DNA from: Parapedobacter sp964498395
Lineage (GTDB): Bacteria > Bacteroidota > Bacteroidia > Sphingobacteriales > Sphingobacteriaceae
Reading direction: 5' to 3'
Assembly: GCA_964498395.1 (NCBI GenBank)
Contig: CAZCHE010000014.1
Span: 1 to 64,000, forward strand
DNA length: 64,000 nucleotides
The notes below the pieces were generated by a model, which saw only the letters and a program-made list of their open reading frames with translations, did not search any database and was not told the origin of the DNA. Made by a program: the position numbers and the translations under genes. Below are positions 33,725 through 43,690 of this stretch, piece by piece (positions within the stretch are counted from its first letter, which is position 1; every line of letters begins with the position of its first letter).

Positions 33725-33893
33725 GAAATTCTTCATTTGCATGTATGCTACCGAAATCAATTTTACATTTGCATTATAAAACAGAGCACAACTATTTACG
33801 TGCCAAAAAAGCTAAAAATGCGATAGCGTGATAAAAATCATTTTTAACACGGTTTATCAGCGGGTGGATGAACCACTCTAGCAAACAGCACGA

Positions 33894-34853
33894 TCAATAC
33901 GACCAGAGATCTTGCTCGAAGTCAACCAGGGTTTTCTTGATCCGTTCGGCCTCCGTGAGGCGATCCAACCCATTTTCGATATAGTCCCTGATACGAAGGT
34001 CTTCCGGATTGGATTGTTTGACAATGTAGCTGGCAAAAAGGCGCTTTATAAACACGTCATCGTAACTAAGCCCTGTAGCATCGTTGTGGCGAGATGCCAC
34101 TTCCTGGTTGACAAAAATATGTCGCGCTTCGGGGAAGTAAATCCAAAATGCAGGGTACGGATCCGCCGTTATGGATGCGGTATTATCCCCCATATCAAAA
34201 CCCGGAACATTAGGGGTACTTTCTCCATCAAAACCATCGAATCCCCCTCCTGTGATTTCATCCATTTTCGGCGTTACCAATGGCGCAATACCAATGATGC
34301 GCGGCTCGAATACTGAACGTTGCTTGTCGAATATCCAATCTTCTTTGATTCGGAAACGTACAACGTCATCGGGATTAAATGAAGAAGCCTCAAACCGTGA
34401 TGCGATCACATTGCCCTCTTCATCGTAATCTTCGACTAACGTGCTGTCTGAGCCGAATCTACCCAGTACTTCTTCAGGGGCGAGCCGTGTTTTGAAGCTG
34501 TCTCCGGTAGGATCGTCTTCAGTGGGAGTGGGATCATAGGCCGTTAGTTCACCGGCTAATACCGCCTGCATGATGACATCGATGAGTCGGGATTTTGGCG
34601 AAGCGTATAAGCTGTTCATTTTTTCCCGCACGTCAAACTCTCTCCATACCCGTTTTGCATAAGCGACATCCGTGGGCCGTATTGGCGCGTAAGGAACCAC
34701 TTCCCTGTCCAATATATCCGATTTTACATAGTAACCGTCTACTGGCGGTTCTTCTACTGCATTAGGGTTCGTACTATTTGACAGGTTGGCTTGTTGGGCC
34801 GAAGCGACCAAGCCAACACCCATTGAAACCAGCAATGCGACATACGTCTTCAT
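33894..34853 (-). CDS. gldN: Gliding motility / type IX secretion protein GldN
   Basis: The 319-residue exported protein has a signal peptide (MKTYVALLVSMGVGLVASAQ) and the GldN/PorN pattern: 'PPVDGYYVKSDILDREVVPYAPIRPTDVAYAKRVWREFDVREKMN' (in pieces), 'RFRIKEDWIFDKQRSVFEPRIIGIAPL', 'FWIYFPEARHIFVNQEV'. GldN forms periplasmic rings with GldK that anchor the type IX secretion motor. It is last in the gldKLMN operon, 22 nt after gldM. Confidence 0.95.
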   Translation of the reverse strand: MKTYVALLVSMGVGLVASAQQANLSNSTNPNAVEEPPVDGYYVKSDILDREVVPYAPIRPTDVAYAKRVWREFDVREKMNSLYASPKSRLIDVIMQAVLAGELTAYDPTPTEDDPTGDSFKTRLAPEEVLGRFGSDSTLVEDYDEEGNVIASRFEASSFNPDDVVRFRIKEDWIFDKQRSVFEPRIIGIAPLVTPKMDEITGGGFDGFDGESTPNVPGFDMGDNTASITADPYPAFWIYFPEARHIFVNQEVASRHNDATGLSYDDVFIKRLFASYIVKQSNPEDLRIRDYIENGLDRLTEAERIKKTLVDFEQDLWSY

Positions 34854-34875
34854 GATAACCTCCTTACTTCTTCAC

Positions 34876-36396
34876 TTAATTAACCCTAAATGAAATGGGG
34901 TCTAACTCTTGTTGTAGGCCGTCTGGGCCTTCTGCAATGATATTAAAGAAAAACACAAACGACCCCGGTGTCACCGAACCCAATGCGTTTTGCATGGGGC
35001 CTGAAAAAGCACCATTGGTGCCTTGATAAGGACCCATGGGGTCTACCCTTGGCTTTTGTATCAGCACCGAGAAACGGGAAATATTGAATTTGGCATCAAA
35101 TTCAAAATCATCCAATCCGGCGAAGATTCGGTTTTGGTTTTTTATTTGTGCCGCGGCTACCGTACCACCGGCCCTGCCTGCTACCCGCGCCTGTGGCTTG
35201 GGAATGCGTTTTACACGGAAATTGGTAGAACCAAGGGACTGTGTTTGCTCACCGATTCGAGCAGACACGTTGATGCTCGCGGTGCCGGGTTGCGTGACTC
35301 GTGCCACGTACTTACCTCCCGATCCGGATATCGTTACCCCTTGACCGCTCACCGATATACTTTCTTTAGGGATGCCGGGTGCAGAGACGGAAATGGGGTT
35401 GTCTACACCGATATATAAGACATTCATCGCATCTGGGGACACGACGGCCGATGGCCTAGCCACCTGGTATGTTTGGGGCTCGGTGTGATATTCCTTGACG
35501 GTACCGTCAGTTTGCTTTACACGGATCGTACCTGTCCAGTTGAATACACCCTCACTCGATGTGTTGATCGAGTACATGGCCTGCCCATCTGTAACGGGAA
35601 GGGTATTCCCACCCACCGTGATTTCAGGATCCGCTTTGGAATCGTAAGCCGTCAGGAAAACCTTTGCCGTATAGGGTTGCCCTTGGATGATATAGGAAGA
35701 TGGTGCCACTGCGACGGCGGCAAACCGATCGAGATTCACGACGGCCATGTCCATCTCGCCAAAGATATGTTTTACGACGGCCGCTTCGGCATTCTTAGCG
35801 TCTGCCTTTACTTTTTCCAATGCGGTGATTGCCGCTGTCAATGGAATTCCTTCGCCAAAATTAGCTTGTTCCCAACTCTTGCGTATGCCTGCACGAGGAG
35901 GGGGATCTTGTGCCTCCAATGAAAAATTGACGCCATTATCGGAGATTTCCATCAGTTTCTCCCGGGTATGATTGATGAGTTCCCGTAGCTTGTCTGCCCG
36001 TTTTTCTTTCACCATCAACCGCGTACTGATATCCATGCTATTTCGTTTTTTTAGATCGCCCGTACTTGAGCTTTCTCCGCCACCCTCATTTGTCAATAGG
36101 GTTTTGAGGGAATCTACGTATCCAGAAAGGTTGTTGGCCAACCGACTGGCTTCTTCGGCTTTCGCCAATATGGGCTGTGCCCTTTCGGGTTCATCCTTAA
36201 GCTTTGTTTCCCTAAATGCGCTAAACATATTGTCAATGCCTGTTTGCGTATTTTGTGTCGACGTTCCTAGGCTCGTCGCTAGGTTTTTGAACGCATCGAG
36301 AATAGAATCGCTCACATTCAATGCCACTAGTCCCAACAGCACTAGGTACAGGATGCCGATCATCTTCTGCCTGGGTGTCTCTTTTCCGCCTGCCAT
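34876..36396 (-). CDS. gldM: Gliding motility / type IX secretion motor protein GldM
   Basis: The 506-residue protein starts 'GKETPRQKMIGILYLVLLGLVALNVSDSILDAF': one N-terminal membrane helix followed by four periplasmic domains, the normal GldM/PorM plan. With GldL it forms the proton-driven motor in the inner membrane that powers export and gliding. It lies 52 nt after gldL and 22 nt before gldN. Length is usual. Confidence 0.97.
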   Translation of the reverse strand: MAGGKETPRQKMIGILYLVLLGLVALNVSDSILDAFKNLATSLGTSTQNTQTGIDNMFSAFRETKLKDEPERAQPILAKAEEASRLANNLSGYVDSLKTLLTNEGGGESSSTGDLKKRNSMDISTRLMVKEKRADKLRELINHTREKLMEISDNGVNFSLEAQDPPPRAGIRKSWEQANFGEGIPLTAAITALEKVKADAKNAEAAVVKHIFGEMDMAVVNLDRFAAVAVAPSSYIIQGQPYTAKVFLTAYDSKADPEITVGGNTLPVTDGQAMYSINTSSEGVFNWTGTIRVKQTDGTVKEYHTEPQTYQVARPSAVVSPDAMNVLYIGVDNPISVSAPGIPKESISVSGQGVTISGSGGKYVARVTQPGTASINVSARIGEQTQSLGSTNFRVKRIPKPQARVAGRAGGTVAAAQIKNQNRIFAGLDDFEFDAKFNISRFSVLIQKPRVDPMGPYQGTNGAFSGPMQNALGSVTPGSFVFFFNIIAEGPDGLQQELDPISFRVN

Positions 36397-36448
36397 TATA
36401 AATTACTTTACGGTTCTTCTACTAATTCATTACGTTGAATGCGCTGTA

Positions 36449-37246
36449 CTATACACGTGGCTGGTTCATTGCAGCTAACATGTTTCCGTAAATGGCGTTG
36501 AGCGAAGCGAGATTCTTGTTCAGGTGATGTACCTGTTCCTTGAACTGCTGCGTCTCTGCGGTCGACTCGTTGAGTTGTTTCAATACTTGCTCAATATTAT
36601 TGTAATGTTGCGTAATGGTCTGTAACTTCTTGCTCGATTCTTGCAATTCCAGTTCATATACGGCATTAAGCTGTTGTAAATTGCCTGCCAATTTATCTAC
36701 CTGTTCTTGGTAGGTTTTGGCTCCCGAACTGCTGCTGCTAATACCAGCTAGGTCCGTTGATGCTTTCCCAAACGCAACGTTCAGCTTGTCAAATTCATTG
36801 GTGGCCGTTTTTAACTTTTCCGTGAATTGGTTGGTCGCCAGGGATGCATCGGAAACGCTGGATATCGCAGCCACTTTATCGCCGAAAGTGCGAAGGCCAT
36901 CACCTAAATTACCAATCAAATCGGGGCTGATCTTGGCATCTTGCAGCATTTTGTCCAAGGCGGCTGTATTCCCTACACTGACTGCTGGTCTTGCAGACGC
37001 TTGGGGTAATTCTCCTTTGTAGTCTTCGGATAGCTCGGGATACACCCTAGTCCAGTCGGGCTCCGTATTCTCTGCTTGGAAACCCAAGATGAAAAATAAT
37101 GCCGCTTCTACGCTAAGGCCTACGGCGATCATCCATTCTCCACCTGGAAAATGAAGAATCTTAAACATCAGACCGATGATAACCACAGAAGCCCCCCAGG
37201 AAATGAGGGTATTAATACCAATTTTGAATTTGCCTTTTTTTGCCAT
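36449..37246 (-). CDS. gldL: Gliding motility / type IX secretion motor protein GldL
   Basis: The 265-residue protein has two N-terminal membrane helices: 'INTLISWGASVVIIGLMFKILHFPGGEWMIAVGLSVEAALFFILG' (in pieces). A cytoplasmic coiled-coil tail follows. A Lys/Glu pair in the helices is thought to carry protons in the family, and both are visible (MFKILHF, SVEAALF). It pairs with GldM in the motor and lies 64 nt after gldK. Confidence 0.95.
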   Translation of the reverse strand: MAKKGKFKIGINTLISWGASVVIIGLMFKILHFPGGEWMIAVGLSVEAALFFILGFQAENTEPDWTRVYPELSEDYKGELPQASARPAVSVGNTAALDKMLQDAKISPDLIGNLGDGLRTFGDKVAAISSVSDASLATNQFTEKLKTATNEFDKLNVAFGKASTDLAGISSSSSGAKTYQEQVDKLAGNLQQLNAVYELELQESSKKLQTITQHYNNIEQVLKQLNESTAETQQFKEQVHHLNKNLASLNAIYGNMLAAMNQPRV

Positions 37247-37310
37247 GATCGTTTACTGGTTCGATAGAATTTCCTTATTTGTATTTGCTTGTTATAATAT
37301 TATATGCTGA

Positions 37311-38618
37311 TTAGTTGCCCATTGGGTCTACTCCGGGAAATGCGGATACGCTCCTAAAGCCGATGTATGATTTGGCGGTATCCTGATACTCGTATGCACG
37401 AGCAGAATTTTGTAAGAAATAGCCAATGTCTTTCCAAGAACCGCCTCTCACCACTTTGCGCTGTAATGACTCGGGGTCGCCAGGTTTAGTATCATACCGG
37501 TAAGTAGGGTTCATGTCATGCACAAACGAGGAAGCTGATTCATTAAAGGTTGAAGAGGTCCATTCGGACACATTTCCCGCCATGTTGTATAATCCAAAGT
37601 CATTGGGGAAATACGAATAGACGGGAGCGGTATACGCTGCTCCATCGTCAATGTAATTCCCCCTTCCGGGTTTGAAATTGGCCATCAGACAGCCCTTTGC
37701 GTTTCGAGCGGACGGGCCGCCCCAAGGGTATTGGGTGCCTACTTTACCCCCACGCGCCGCATACTCCCATTCAGCTTCTGAAGGCAACATGTACGGTTGC
37801 CTGATCTCCCTTGATGAAGATCTCCGGCTCCTTTGGTAGTTTTCGAATAGCCTTGATCTCCAAGTGTTGAATGCTTGGGCTTGCCGCCAAGTGACACCTA
37901 CCACCGGATATTCATCGAAAGAAGGATGGGAAAAATACCCTTCTACCATTGGTTCATTTTGAGCATAGCTAAAGTCATTGAGCCATACCGTTGTATCGGG
38001 GTAGGCTAAAATGGTATCCCTACGGATAAAGTCAGAACGCGTCTTGGAGGGATCATTCCTAGCTGCTGTGGCAGCTCTGAGATCGTACCATTCATAGTGG
38101 TAACGCAATAAGCGGACATCAATCTCGTCTTTGCCAAAGATACGGTCCTCGCCTTGGTAGTACATTTGCCGGGTACGCTCGCGAACAGCTTGGTCTCTCG
38201 AATTCCATAACGAACGTCTACCACTGTTGACCTTTGACCAGTCAATATAGCGTTCGTTGGAACCCTCCACTTGAATGAAGTAACTATCATCTTGAAGGTA
38301 ATTGTAGATCAAGATGGAGTCGCGGACCCAATTGACGAATTGACGGTATTCGCTGTTTGATATCTCGGTTTCATCCATATAGAATGACGAGATGGTTACC
38401 TGCCTGTTTTGTGCAATCTGCGCAAATGTGATGTCTTGGTCTGATTGCCCCATGATAAACGTGCCTCCGGGGACAAGCACCATACCGTAAGGGGTTTTGT
38501 TGGTTTTTAGGCGTTCGCGTTTAACCCCAACCAATTCTCCTCCTCCAGATTTGCTACATCCTGCTAACAGGAATGCAAGTGTAACGGCAAAAAGTATGGG
38601 TAAAAAAGTTCTCTTCAT
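37311..38618 (-). CDS. gldK: Gliding motility / type IX secretion lipoprotein GldK
   Basis: The 435-residue lipoprotein has lipobox LLAGC (Cys21) and a formylglycine-generating-enzyme (FGE/sulfatase-modifying) fold: 'MVLVPGGTFIMGQSDQD', 'DETEISNSEYRQFVNW', 'PVVGVTWRQAQAFNTWR', 'LPSEAEWEYAARGG', 'NVSEWTSSTF', 'VVRGGSWKDIGYFLQ'. In type IX secretion GldK builds the periplasmic ring with GldN under the outer membrane. It is first in the gldKLMN operon, preceded by a 535-nt gene-free stretch. Confidence 0.96.
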   Translation of the reverse strand: MKRTFLPILFAVTLAFLLAGCSKSGGGELVGVKRERLKTNKTPYGMVLVPGGTFIMGQSDQDITFAQIAQNRQVTISSFYMDETEISNSEYRQFVNWVRDSILIYNYLQDDSYFIQVEGSNERYIDWSKVNSGRRSLWNSRDQAVRERTRQMYYQGEDRIFGKDEIDVRLLRYHYEWYDLRAATAARNDPSKTRSDFIRRDTILAYPDTTVWLNDFSYAQNEPMVEGYFSHPSFDEYPVVGVTWRQAQAFNTWRSRLFENYQRSRRSSSREIRQPYMLPSEAEWEYAARGGKVGTQYPWGGPSARNAKGCLMANFKPGRGNYIDDGAAYTAPVYSYFPNDFGLYNMAGNVSEWTSSTFNESASSFVHDMNPTYRYDTKPGDPESLQRKVVRGGSWKDIGYFLQNSARAYEYQDTAKSYIGFRSVSAFPGVDPMGN

Positions 38619-39153
38619 TTACTTGTAAATATGGCGGCTTTTTTGAAAATGTTTTACTTTAGGCTCAAATTTTTTGTTGGTGAGTCTTGCGTATTACCGC
38701 GTAGTTAATATCGCTTTTTTTATTTGGGCTTTGTTAACTGCTGGTTTTTCGTTTTAAAGTCCATGATTACTAACCTGTTGTGGGAGCAAATTTTAGGCCA
38801 AAGTCATTGCTTCGATTAAACACTCCTAGTTTCTCATTTGTAAAAATCCTTTCCGGATACCTCTTGTTATTCATATCATGTAGATAACCATTCCGGCTGA
38901 TGTCAAGCCGTAAATCGGCCATAAATTTATTAAAAGTAGTTGTATTTCATGAAAGAAGAGAAAGATTTTTGAAAAAATGTGGTTGCAATCCCGCGAAGCC
39001 TACCGGTCATTGGGGTTGTGAGCCGGAATGATGATGATGCAAGTGTTGTGTTTGTTAGCCGTAATGATGCATAATCATGCTAACCAATACCTGCGCAACC
39101 CACATCGTGTTCGGATACAGGATAGGCTTAGGTGATGCCAAAAACGGGTGGTA
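38619..39153. other. Gene-free region upstream of gldK
   Basis: No supported gene lies in these 535 nt, long for this window. It must contain the gldK promoter and the hemD 3' end. GTGAGCCGGAATGATGATG (about 39017) and GTTAGCCGTAATGATGC (about 39055) form an imperfect direct repeat 38 nt apart. ATGATTATGCATCAT (minus strand near 39070) is a short palindrome. Confidence 0.5.
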
Positions 39154-39930
39154 CTATTTATTGGCCTGTTTGATGTATTGTTCCACGGCCATGGTCATAC
39201 TCGGCGCATCTTTTGTCGGCGCGGGTATATCCAAAATAAGTTCTCTATCCAAAATAGCTTGGTGCGTAGTAGGGCCGAATGCCGCAAGGCGTGTGTTGTT
39301 TTGCTTGAAATCAGGGAAGTTTTCAAATAATGACTGTACGCTGGATGGGCTGAAGAAGACAATGATGTCGTAAAAAACATCCTTCAAGTCAGAGAGGTCG
39401 CTGACGACCGTACGGAAGAGTACAGCAGGCGTAAAGTCATAGCCATTCTCCTGCAACCAATTGTGCGTTTCTTCATTTGCAACGTCAGAGCAAGGATAAA
39501 GGAATTTTTCTTTGGAATGCTTTTTCAATACATCGGCAAGATCCTTGGCTGTTTGCTTGCCAAAAAAGATCTTCCGTTTACGGTATTGGATATACTTTTG
39601 GAGGTAAAGGGCGATGGTTTCCGAAAGACAGAAATACTTCATGTCAGCCGGGACCTCATAACGCATCTCTTCACATATCCGGAAAAAATGGTCTGCTGCA
39701 TTGCGACTGGTAAAGATGACGGCGGTGAAATCTGCGAGGTTGATACGCTGTTCTTTGCGAACCTCACGAGCGGGAACTCCCTCAACATGGATAAACGCCC
39801 GGAAATCAAGTTTTAGGTTATACTTTTGTGCCAAGGCGAAGTATGGTGATTTCTCGTTTTCGGGCTTAGGCAACGTTACCAAAATGCTTTTTACTTTCTT
39901 TGCTCTATCTGCTTCTGACACTTGCATCAT
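39154..39930 (-). CDS. hemD: Uroporphyrinogen-III synthase
   Basis: The 258-residue protein fits the divergent HemD family: 'KSILVTLPKPENEKSPYFALAQKY', 'AVIFTSRNAADHFFRIC', 'LYPCSDVANEETHNWLQENG', 'DIIVFFSPSSVQSLFENFP', 'RLAAFGPTTHQAIL'. It cyclises hydroxymethylbilane to uroporphyrinogen III in haem synthesis. DUF4271 lies 8 nt upstream on the same strand, a linkage typical of this group. Confidence 0.9.
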   Translation of the reverse strand: MMQVSEADRAKKVKSILVTLPKPENEKSPYFALAQKYNLKLDFRAFIHVEGVPAREVRKEQRINLADFTAVIFTSRNAADHFFRICEEMRYEVPADMKYFCLSETIALYLQKYIQYRKRKIFFGKQTAKDLADVLKKHSKEKFLYPCSDVANEETHNWLQENGYDFTPAVLFRTVVSDLSDLKDVFYDIIVFFSPSSVQSLFENFPDFKQNNTRLAAFGPTTHQAILDRELILDIPAPTKDAPSMTMAVEQYIKQANK

Positions 39931-39938
39931 TTATTACG

Positions 39939-40910
39939 TTAATTACCGAGTACTTTTATCAAAATAAGTACAGGGGCTATTTCGAGGCAGCAAAGATACA
40001 TAAATAAATAAAATTTTGAAAACCGATGGTTGATGAATACATTACTGGCTGTTTTTGCAAAACGGAAAACGAATAGGCAGAGTACCACAAAAAAAGCCAA
40101 CGGGATGACCCAACGGATATGATCTTGCGGGATTAAACTCAACGTCAATATAATGGGAAGGAAGACCAAAGCGGCGTTAAAATAACTTAAATATAATATG
40201 GATACGTATTCTCTCACTACGCGTTGTATGTCGAATACGAACCCCAAGAACCGGGTGGCTACGATTTTGAGTGCAAACAGCAGCATAACGAAAAACGCGA
40301 TGCCCAAGAACGTTTCAGGGCCATTGGTTGCCTTATTGCCGATATAGTAGAGGTTACATTGATAGATAAAGAGACCTGTGGCAAAGCCAAACAGGATATA
40401 CAGGAAAACGAAAGGCCAAGAACTGTAGAGGGTGTCTTCCTTGTTAATCTGCATCAGCATGCGATCATTATAAAATGCCTGGATAATGGAGGAAACTTCA
40501 TTGGGGAAGGCGGCGTTGACGATTCCGATGAATAGAAGGAGTAGCCCAATGACCGCAATCACCCACCGCTCGCGCGACGCTTTTTCGTTCAGCTGGATTT
40601 GTGCTTCCAAGGATTTAGCAAAGGTGAGCCAAGTCATGATATCACCATTTTCAACGATGACCTGTTTTCTCAAGCTATCGGTAAACAAGTTAGCCCGATT
40701 GGGATCTGGTAGCCCGATGTATTGCATCGCAAGTGAGTCTCGCACATGTTGTATGGAATCGGCGATTCGCCTTTTTTCGATGGCTTGTGCTTGTCTGATG
40801 GAGTCTTGGATGGTTAGTTGGGTCAGTACGCTTGGCGCACACGACGCACGAGGTTGTTCAAGGGCAAACCCCATAATAAGAATGGCCAAAATCAAGACAA
40901 AACACTTCAT
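39939..40910 (-). CDS. DUF4271 membrane protein
   Basis: The 323-residue protein has a signal peptide, a periplasmic region (about 25-110) and some seven membrane segments after residue 115. 'FPNEVSSIIQAFYNDRMLMQINKED' and 'FLGFVFDIQRVVREYVSILYLSYFNAALVFLP' are characteristic of DUF4271. The function is unknown. It is linked to hemD by an 8-nt gap and lies near the gld operon, so a link to type IX secretion or the envelope is possible but not shown. Confidence 0.9.
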   Translation of the reverse strand: MKCFVLILAILIMGFALEQPRASCAPSVLTQLTIQDSIRQAQAIEKRRIADSIQHVRDSLAMQYIGLPDPNRANLFTDSLRKQVIVENGDIMTWLTFAKSLEAQIQLNEKASRERWVIAVIGLLLLFIGIVNAAFPNEVSSIIQAFYNDRMLMQINKEDTLYSSWPFVFLYILFGFATGLFIYQCNLYYIGNKATNGPETFLGIAFFVMLLFALKIVATRFLGFVFDIQRVVREYVSILYLSYFNAALVFLPIILTLSLIPQDHIRWVIPLAFFVVLCLFVFRFAKTASNVFINHRFSKFYLFMYLCCLEIAPVLILIKVLGN

Positions 40911-40978
40911 TTACCCGTATGCTCAATCAGGGTGTAAAATTAGGATATTATTCGATGGATTCGAATAGTGTTTGTATT

Positions 40979-42193
40979 TCAATACGCCAAATCGTATTCC
41001 GGTTTCCATTGCTGGATGGTGCCGGAAAAAAGGCTTTCATTCGCCAGTGCGGAACAGATTGCACCTTTTGCCCCTGTGTATACATTAGAAGACGGGGTAG
41101 TGCCGTTCACGATAGACGTGTAGAATTCCTGCAAGGCATAGTAGGTGCCATCTTTGGTGGGTTCGGGCAGGATGGGTATGCCGCCATCTTCGTTACGGAC
41201 GATTTTGGTAGCTCCAGTGACCCCATCTACTATTTCCAGTTGTTTGGCCGCTTGCGCCTCAGGATAAAATGTACCCGTATTGACGAGTAATGACACGGTG
41301 CCCTCGGTTCCCTTGATTTTGAAAAGATAACCATCACGCTCATTGCCCAATGTGGTGCCGAAGTTACCGATGATGCCGCGTTCCTGATAACGGAGGATGA
41401 GTTGGACATTGTCATACGTTTCCCGTCCATCCGGGTAGAGATCGATGCCGCCGTATCCCATGATTTCATCGGGGCGGGTGTCGAAGACCCAATGGATGAA
41501 ATCCATCTGATGCGATAACAGCTCGGCGACTAGCCCACCTGAATATTGGCGATACATGCGCCAATTGATTTGTTGCTCCAGTGCGGATTCGGGCACGGCT
41601 CTCCTCCAATTATTATTGCGATCCCAGCGACAGTCGATTTGAGAAATCTTTCCCAAATAACCGGAATCAATCATTTCCTTGACTTTGAAGTATAGGGGGG
41701 AATACCGGTATTGGTACCCGACTTGGAACGTTTGGTTCGGGTGGCTATTGACCAGTGCTACCAATTCCATCGCCTCGGCAATGGAATACGTCATGGTTTT
41801 TTCGAGATACACGTGCTTGCCGGCCAAGATGGCGTCTTTCGCGACACGGAAATGTTCGTTCAGGGGCACGGCAATGAACACGGCTTGCACAGCTTGATCA
41901 TCCAATAGTTCGCGATAATCACGATAGGATTTTGCATTGGGCGCCGCATGTTGTTTGGCTTCGTCGAGCCTGAAATCAAGTGTATCGCAATAAGCAAGGG
42001 GTTTGAATCTTGGTGTGGGGTCAGCGTTCATGACGTGCATGAGGCCCTTGCCACGATCGCCGCAACCAATAATACCTGCCCCAATCTGACCTTCCTCAGG
42101 GTTGCCGGCTATTGTTTTTGCGAATGATGTATTTGCTAAAAAAAGGCTTCCCCCCAATATTCCCGCTTGCTTAATAAAATCGATACGATTCAT
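40979..42193 (-). CDS. Gfo/Idh/MocA family oxidoreductase, exported
   Basis: The 404-residue protein starts 'MNRIDFIKQAGILGGSLFLANTSFA', a signal resembling Tat leaders though without a full twin-Arg. The NAD(P)-binding domain (about 35-160) has 'GAGIIGCGDRGKGLM' and the catalytic-type 'EKTMTYS' near 131, where EKP is more usual. The C-terminal alpha/beta domain has 'ELLSHQMDFIHWVF'. Such enzymes oxidise or reduce sugars and often work with DUF1080 proteins. The gene upstream, 7 nt away, encodes a double DUF1080 protein, so the pair probably handles 3-keto sugars in the periplasm. Confidence 0.9.
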   Translation of the reverse strand: MNRIDFIKQAGILGGSLFLANTSFAKTIAGNPEEGQIGAGIIGCGDRGKGLMHVMNADPTPRFKPLAYCDTLDFRLDEAKQHAAPNAKSYRDYRELLDDQAVQAVFIAVPLNEHFRVAKDAILAGKHVYLEKTMTYSIAEAMELVALVNSHPNQTFQVGYQYRYSPLYFKVKEMIDSGYLGKISQIDCRWDRNNNWRRAVPESALEQQINWRMYRQYSGGLVAELLSHQMDFIHWVFDTRPDEIMGYGGIDLYPDGRETYDNVQLILRYQERGIIGNFGTTLGNERDGYLFKIKGTEGTVSLLVNTGTFYPEAQAAKQLEIVDGVTGATKIVRNEDGGIPILPEPTKDGTYYALQEFYTSIVNGTTPSSNVYTGAKGAICSALANESLFSGTIQQWKPEYDLAY

Positions 42194-42200
42194 GTCTGGA

Positions 42201-43595
42201 CTATAAACGTTTAATTTTTATGTTTCTGAAACTGACCCTGTCACCGTGGTCTTGCAGTAGAATACGTCCGTTTTCGGACTCGCCGAAATCTTCCCAGATG
42301 CTGTATTTGCTTTTGCTGACGAGCTCCCGGTATGCTTCCGATCCGCGTACATATTGCACGACTTTTTCGCCATTAAGGTAGTGCGTGACCGTATTGTCGG
42401 GTTGTACGACGACTCGACCCCTGTTCCATTCGCCGATATTACGCAGTGCGCGTCCGGGTTTTTGGGCGGGAATGAGGTCGTATAGGGATGCCAACGTACG
42501 ATTGCCGTCTATCCCCATTTTTGCATCGGGGTGCCGCTCATCATCCAGTACCTGGTATTCCAACCCAATGGCGGAGCCAGTGTTATTTTCAGAAAGCGTT
42601 ACGAAATACTTCACGCCGCTATTGGCTCCTTCGGTAAGTTTAAATTCAAACGAAAGGTCGAATGCGCTATACAATTCCGTGGTTACGATATCACCTCCGT
42701 TGGTAGATTCACCACCATCGGCAGGAAGCACCGTAATGGCACCGCCCTCGATCTGCCATCCATTTTCAGGAAAAGTCTCTTGATAAGCGCCTACCCACCC
42801 CGCATTGCTATGGCCGTCAAAAAGCAATTTATAGCTATTTTGCTCCTCATAGGTGACCAAATTGTTTGGCGTTAGGTTAACGGTGTATAGACCTTCGGGA
42901 AATGGCTGCGGTTGCAGGTTTTCGGTTTGGATGCGTATATCCTTAAAGTAAACCTTTTTGCCGGCCAGCGACTCGTCAGCAATGCTGTGCACTTGCAGCC
43001 CAATGAAGCCGGTCACATCGATGGTATCGATGACATGAGCTACAGCAACGCCGTTTACCCAGGTTTTTGTTTCGTTGCCAATCGCCTCAATGCGGATATG
43101 GTTATATTCTTCTTTTTTGTACGCTTGCTTTGCATCCTCATTGAGGTCGAGCGGATACAGCCATCCACGGCGCGCTTCATCATAAATCCCTCCTGTCCAA
43201 GCCCTGTCCGCGGGATCTATCTCTACTTGCTGACCGAAGACCCGACCCCTGCCATCGTTAGCCTGCTCGTCTAGGTGGCTTCGGATTTGGACGCCCGAAT
43301 TGGTGTTGTCGCCCTCCAATTTGATTTCCAATTCGAGAATAAAATCACCATATTCTTGCTCGGTAATCAAAAAAGAGTTGGGAGTGCCGGATGTCATGGT
43401 ACCTACGATGGCGCCGTCCTCGATGGCATACGGTGCCTGGCCACCCACTTGCCTCCATCCGTCGAGGTTCTCACCGTTAAACAACGGTTGCCAACCATCA
43501 TTTCCATTGCTACAAGCGTTGAATATTACGATGTAGGCTAATGCCGCTGTTAGCGTATGTAAGCGAAATCTCTTGCGTGTCATTGATGTAGTCAT
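42201..43595 (-). CDS. Double DUF1080 (3-keto-disaccharide hydrolase-like) lipoprotein
   Basis: The 464-residue protein has a signal peptide with lipobox VIFNAC (Cys28) and two DUF1080 domains (about 33-225 and 255-464). Each has 'W..LF(N/D)G...GW' and 'NSGV(Q/K)' motifs, and the second ends 'GRILLQDHGDRVSFRNIKIKRL' like the single-domain protein at 10633-11379. It probably cleaves 3-keto-glycosides made by the adjacent dehydrogenase. Two tandem catalytic-type domains are less common than one. Confidence 0.88.
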   Translation of the reverse strand: MTTSMTRKRFRLHTLTAALAYIVIFNACSNGNDGWQPLFNGENLDGWRQVGGQAPYAIEDGAIVGTMTSGTPNSFLITEQEYGDFILELEIKLEGDNTNSGVQIRSHLDEQANDGRGRVFGQQVEIDPADRAWTGGIYDEARRGWLYPLDLNEDAKQAYKKEEYNHIRIEAIGNETKTWVNGVAVAHVIDTIDVTGFIGLQVHSIADESLAGKKVYFKDIRIQTENLQPQPFPEGLYTVNLTPNNLVTYEEQNSYKLLFDGHSNAGWVGAYQETFPENGWQIEGGAITVLPADGGESTNGGDIVTTELYSAFDLSFEFKLTEGANSGVKYFVTLSENNTGSAIGLEYQVLDDERHPDAKMGIDGNRTLASLYDLIPAQKPGRALRNIGEWNRGRVVVQPDNTVTHYLNGEKVVQYVRGSEAYRELVSKSKYSIWEDFGESENGRILLQDHGDRVSFRNIKIKRL

Positions 43596-43690
43596 TTGGT
43601 TGTTACGGTAATTGTTTGTTTTATCGTGATGGTAGCATCAAGAATAATGCCCTCGACACAATGCCTATACTGTTTTGTTGAAAAATATCC

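Noticed and set aside
39077..39373. Plus-strand frame antisense to hemD
   Set aside because: It lies mostly opposite hemD, whose motifs are clear, and has no family match.
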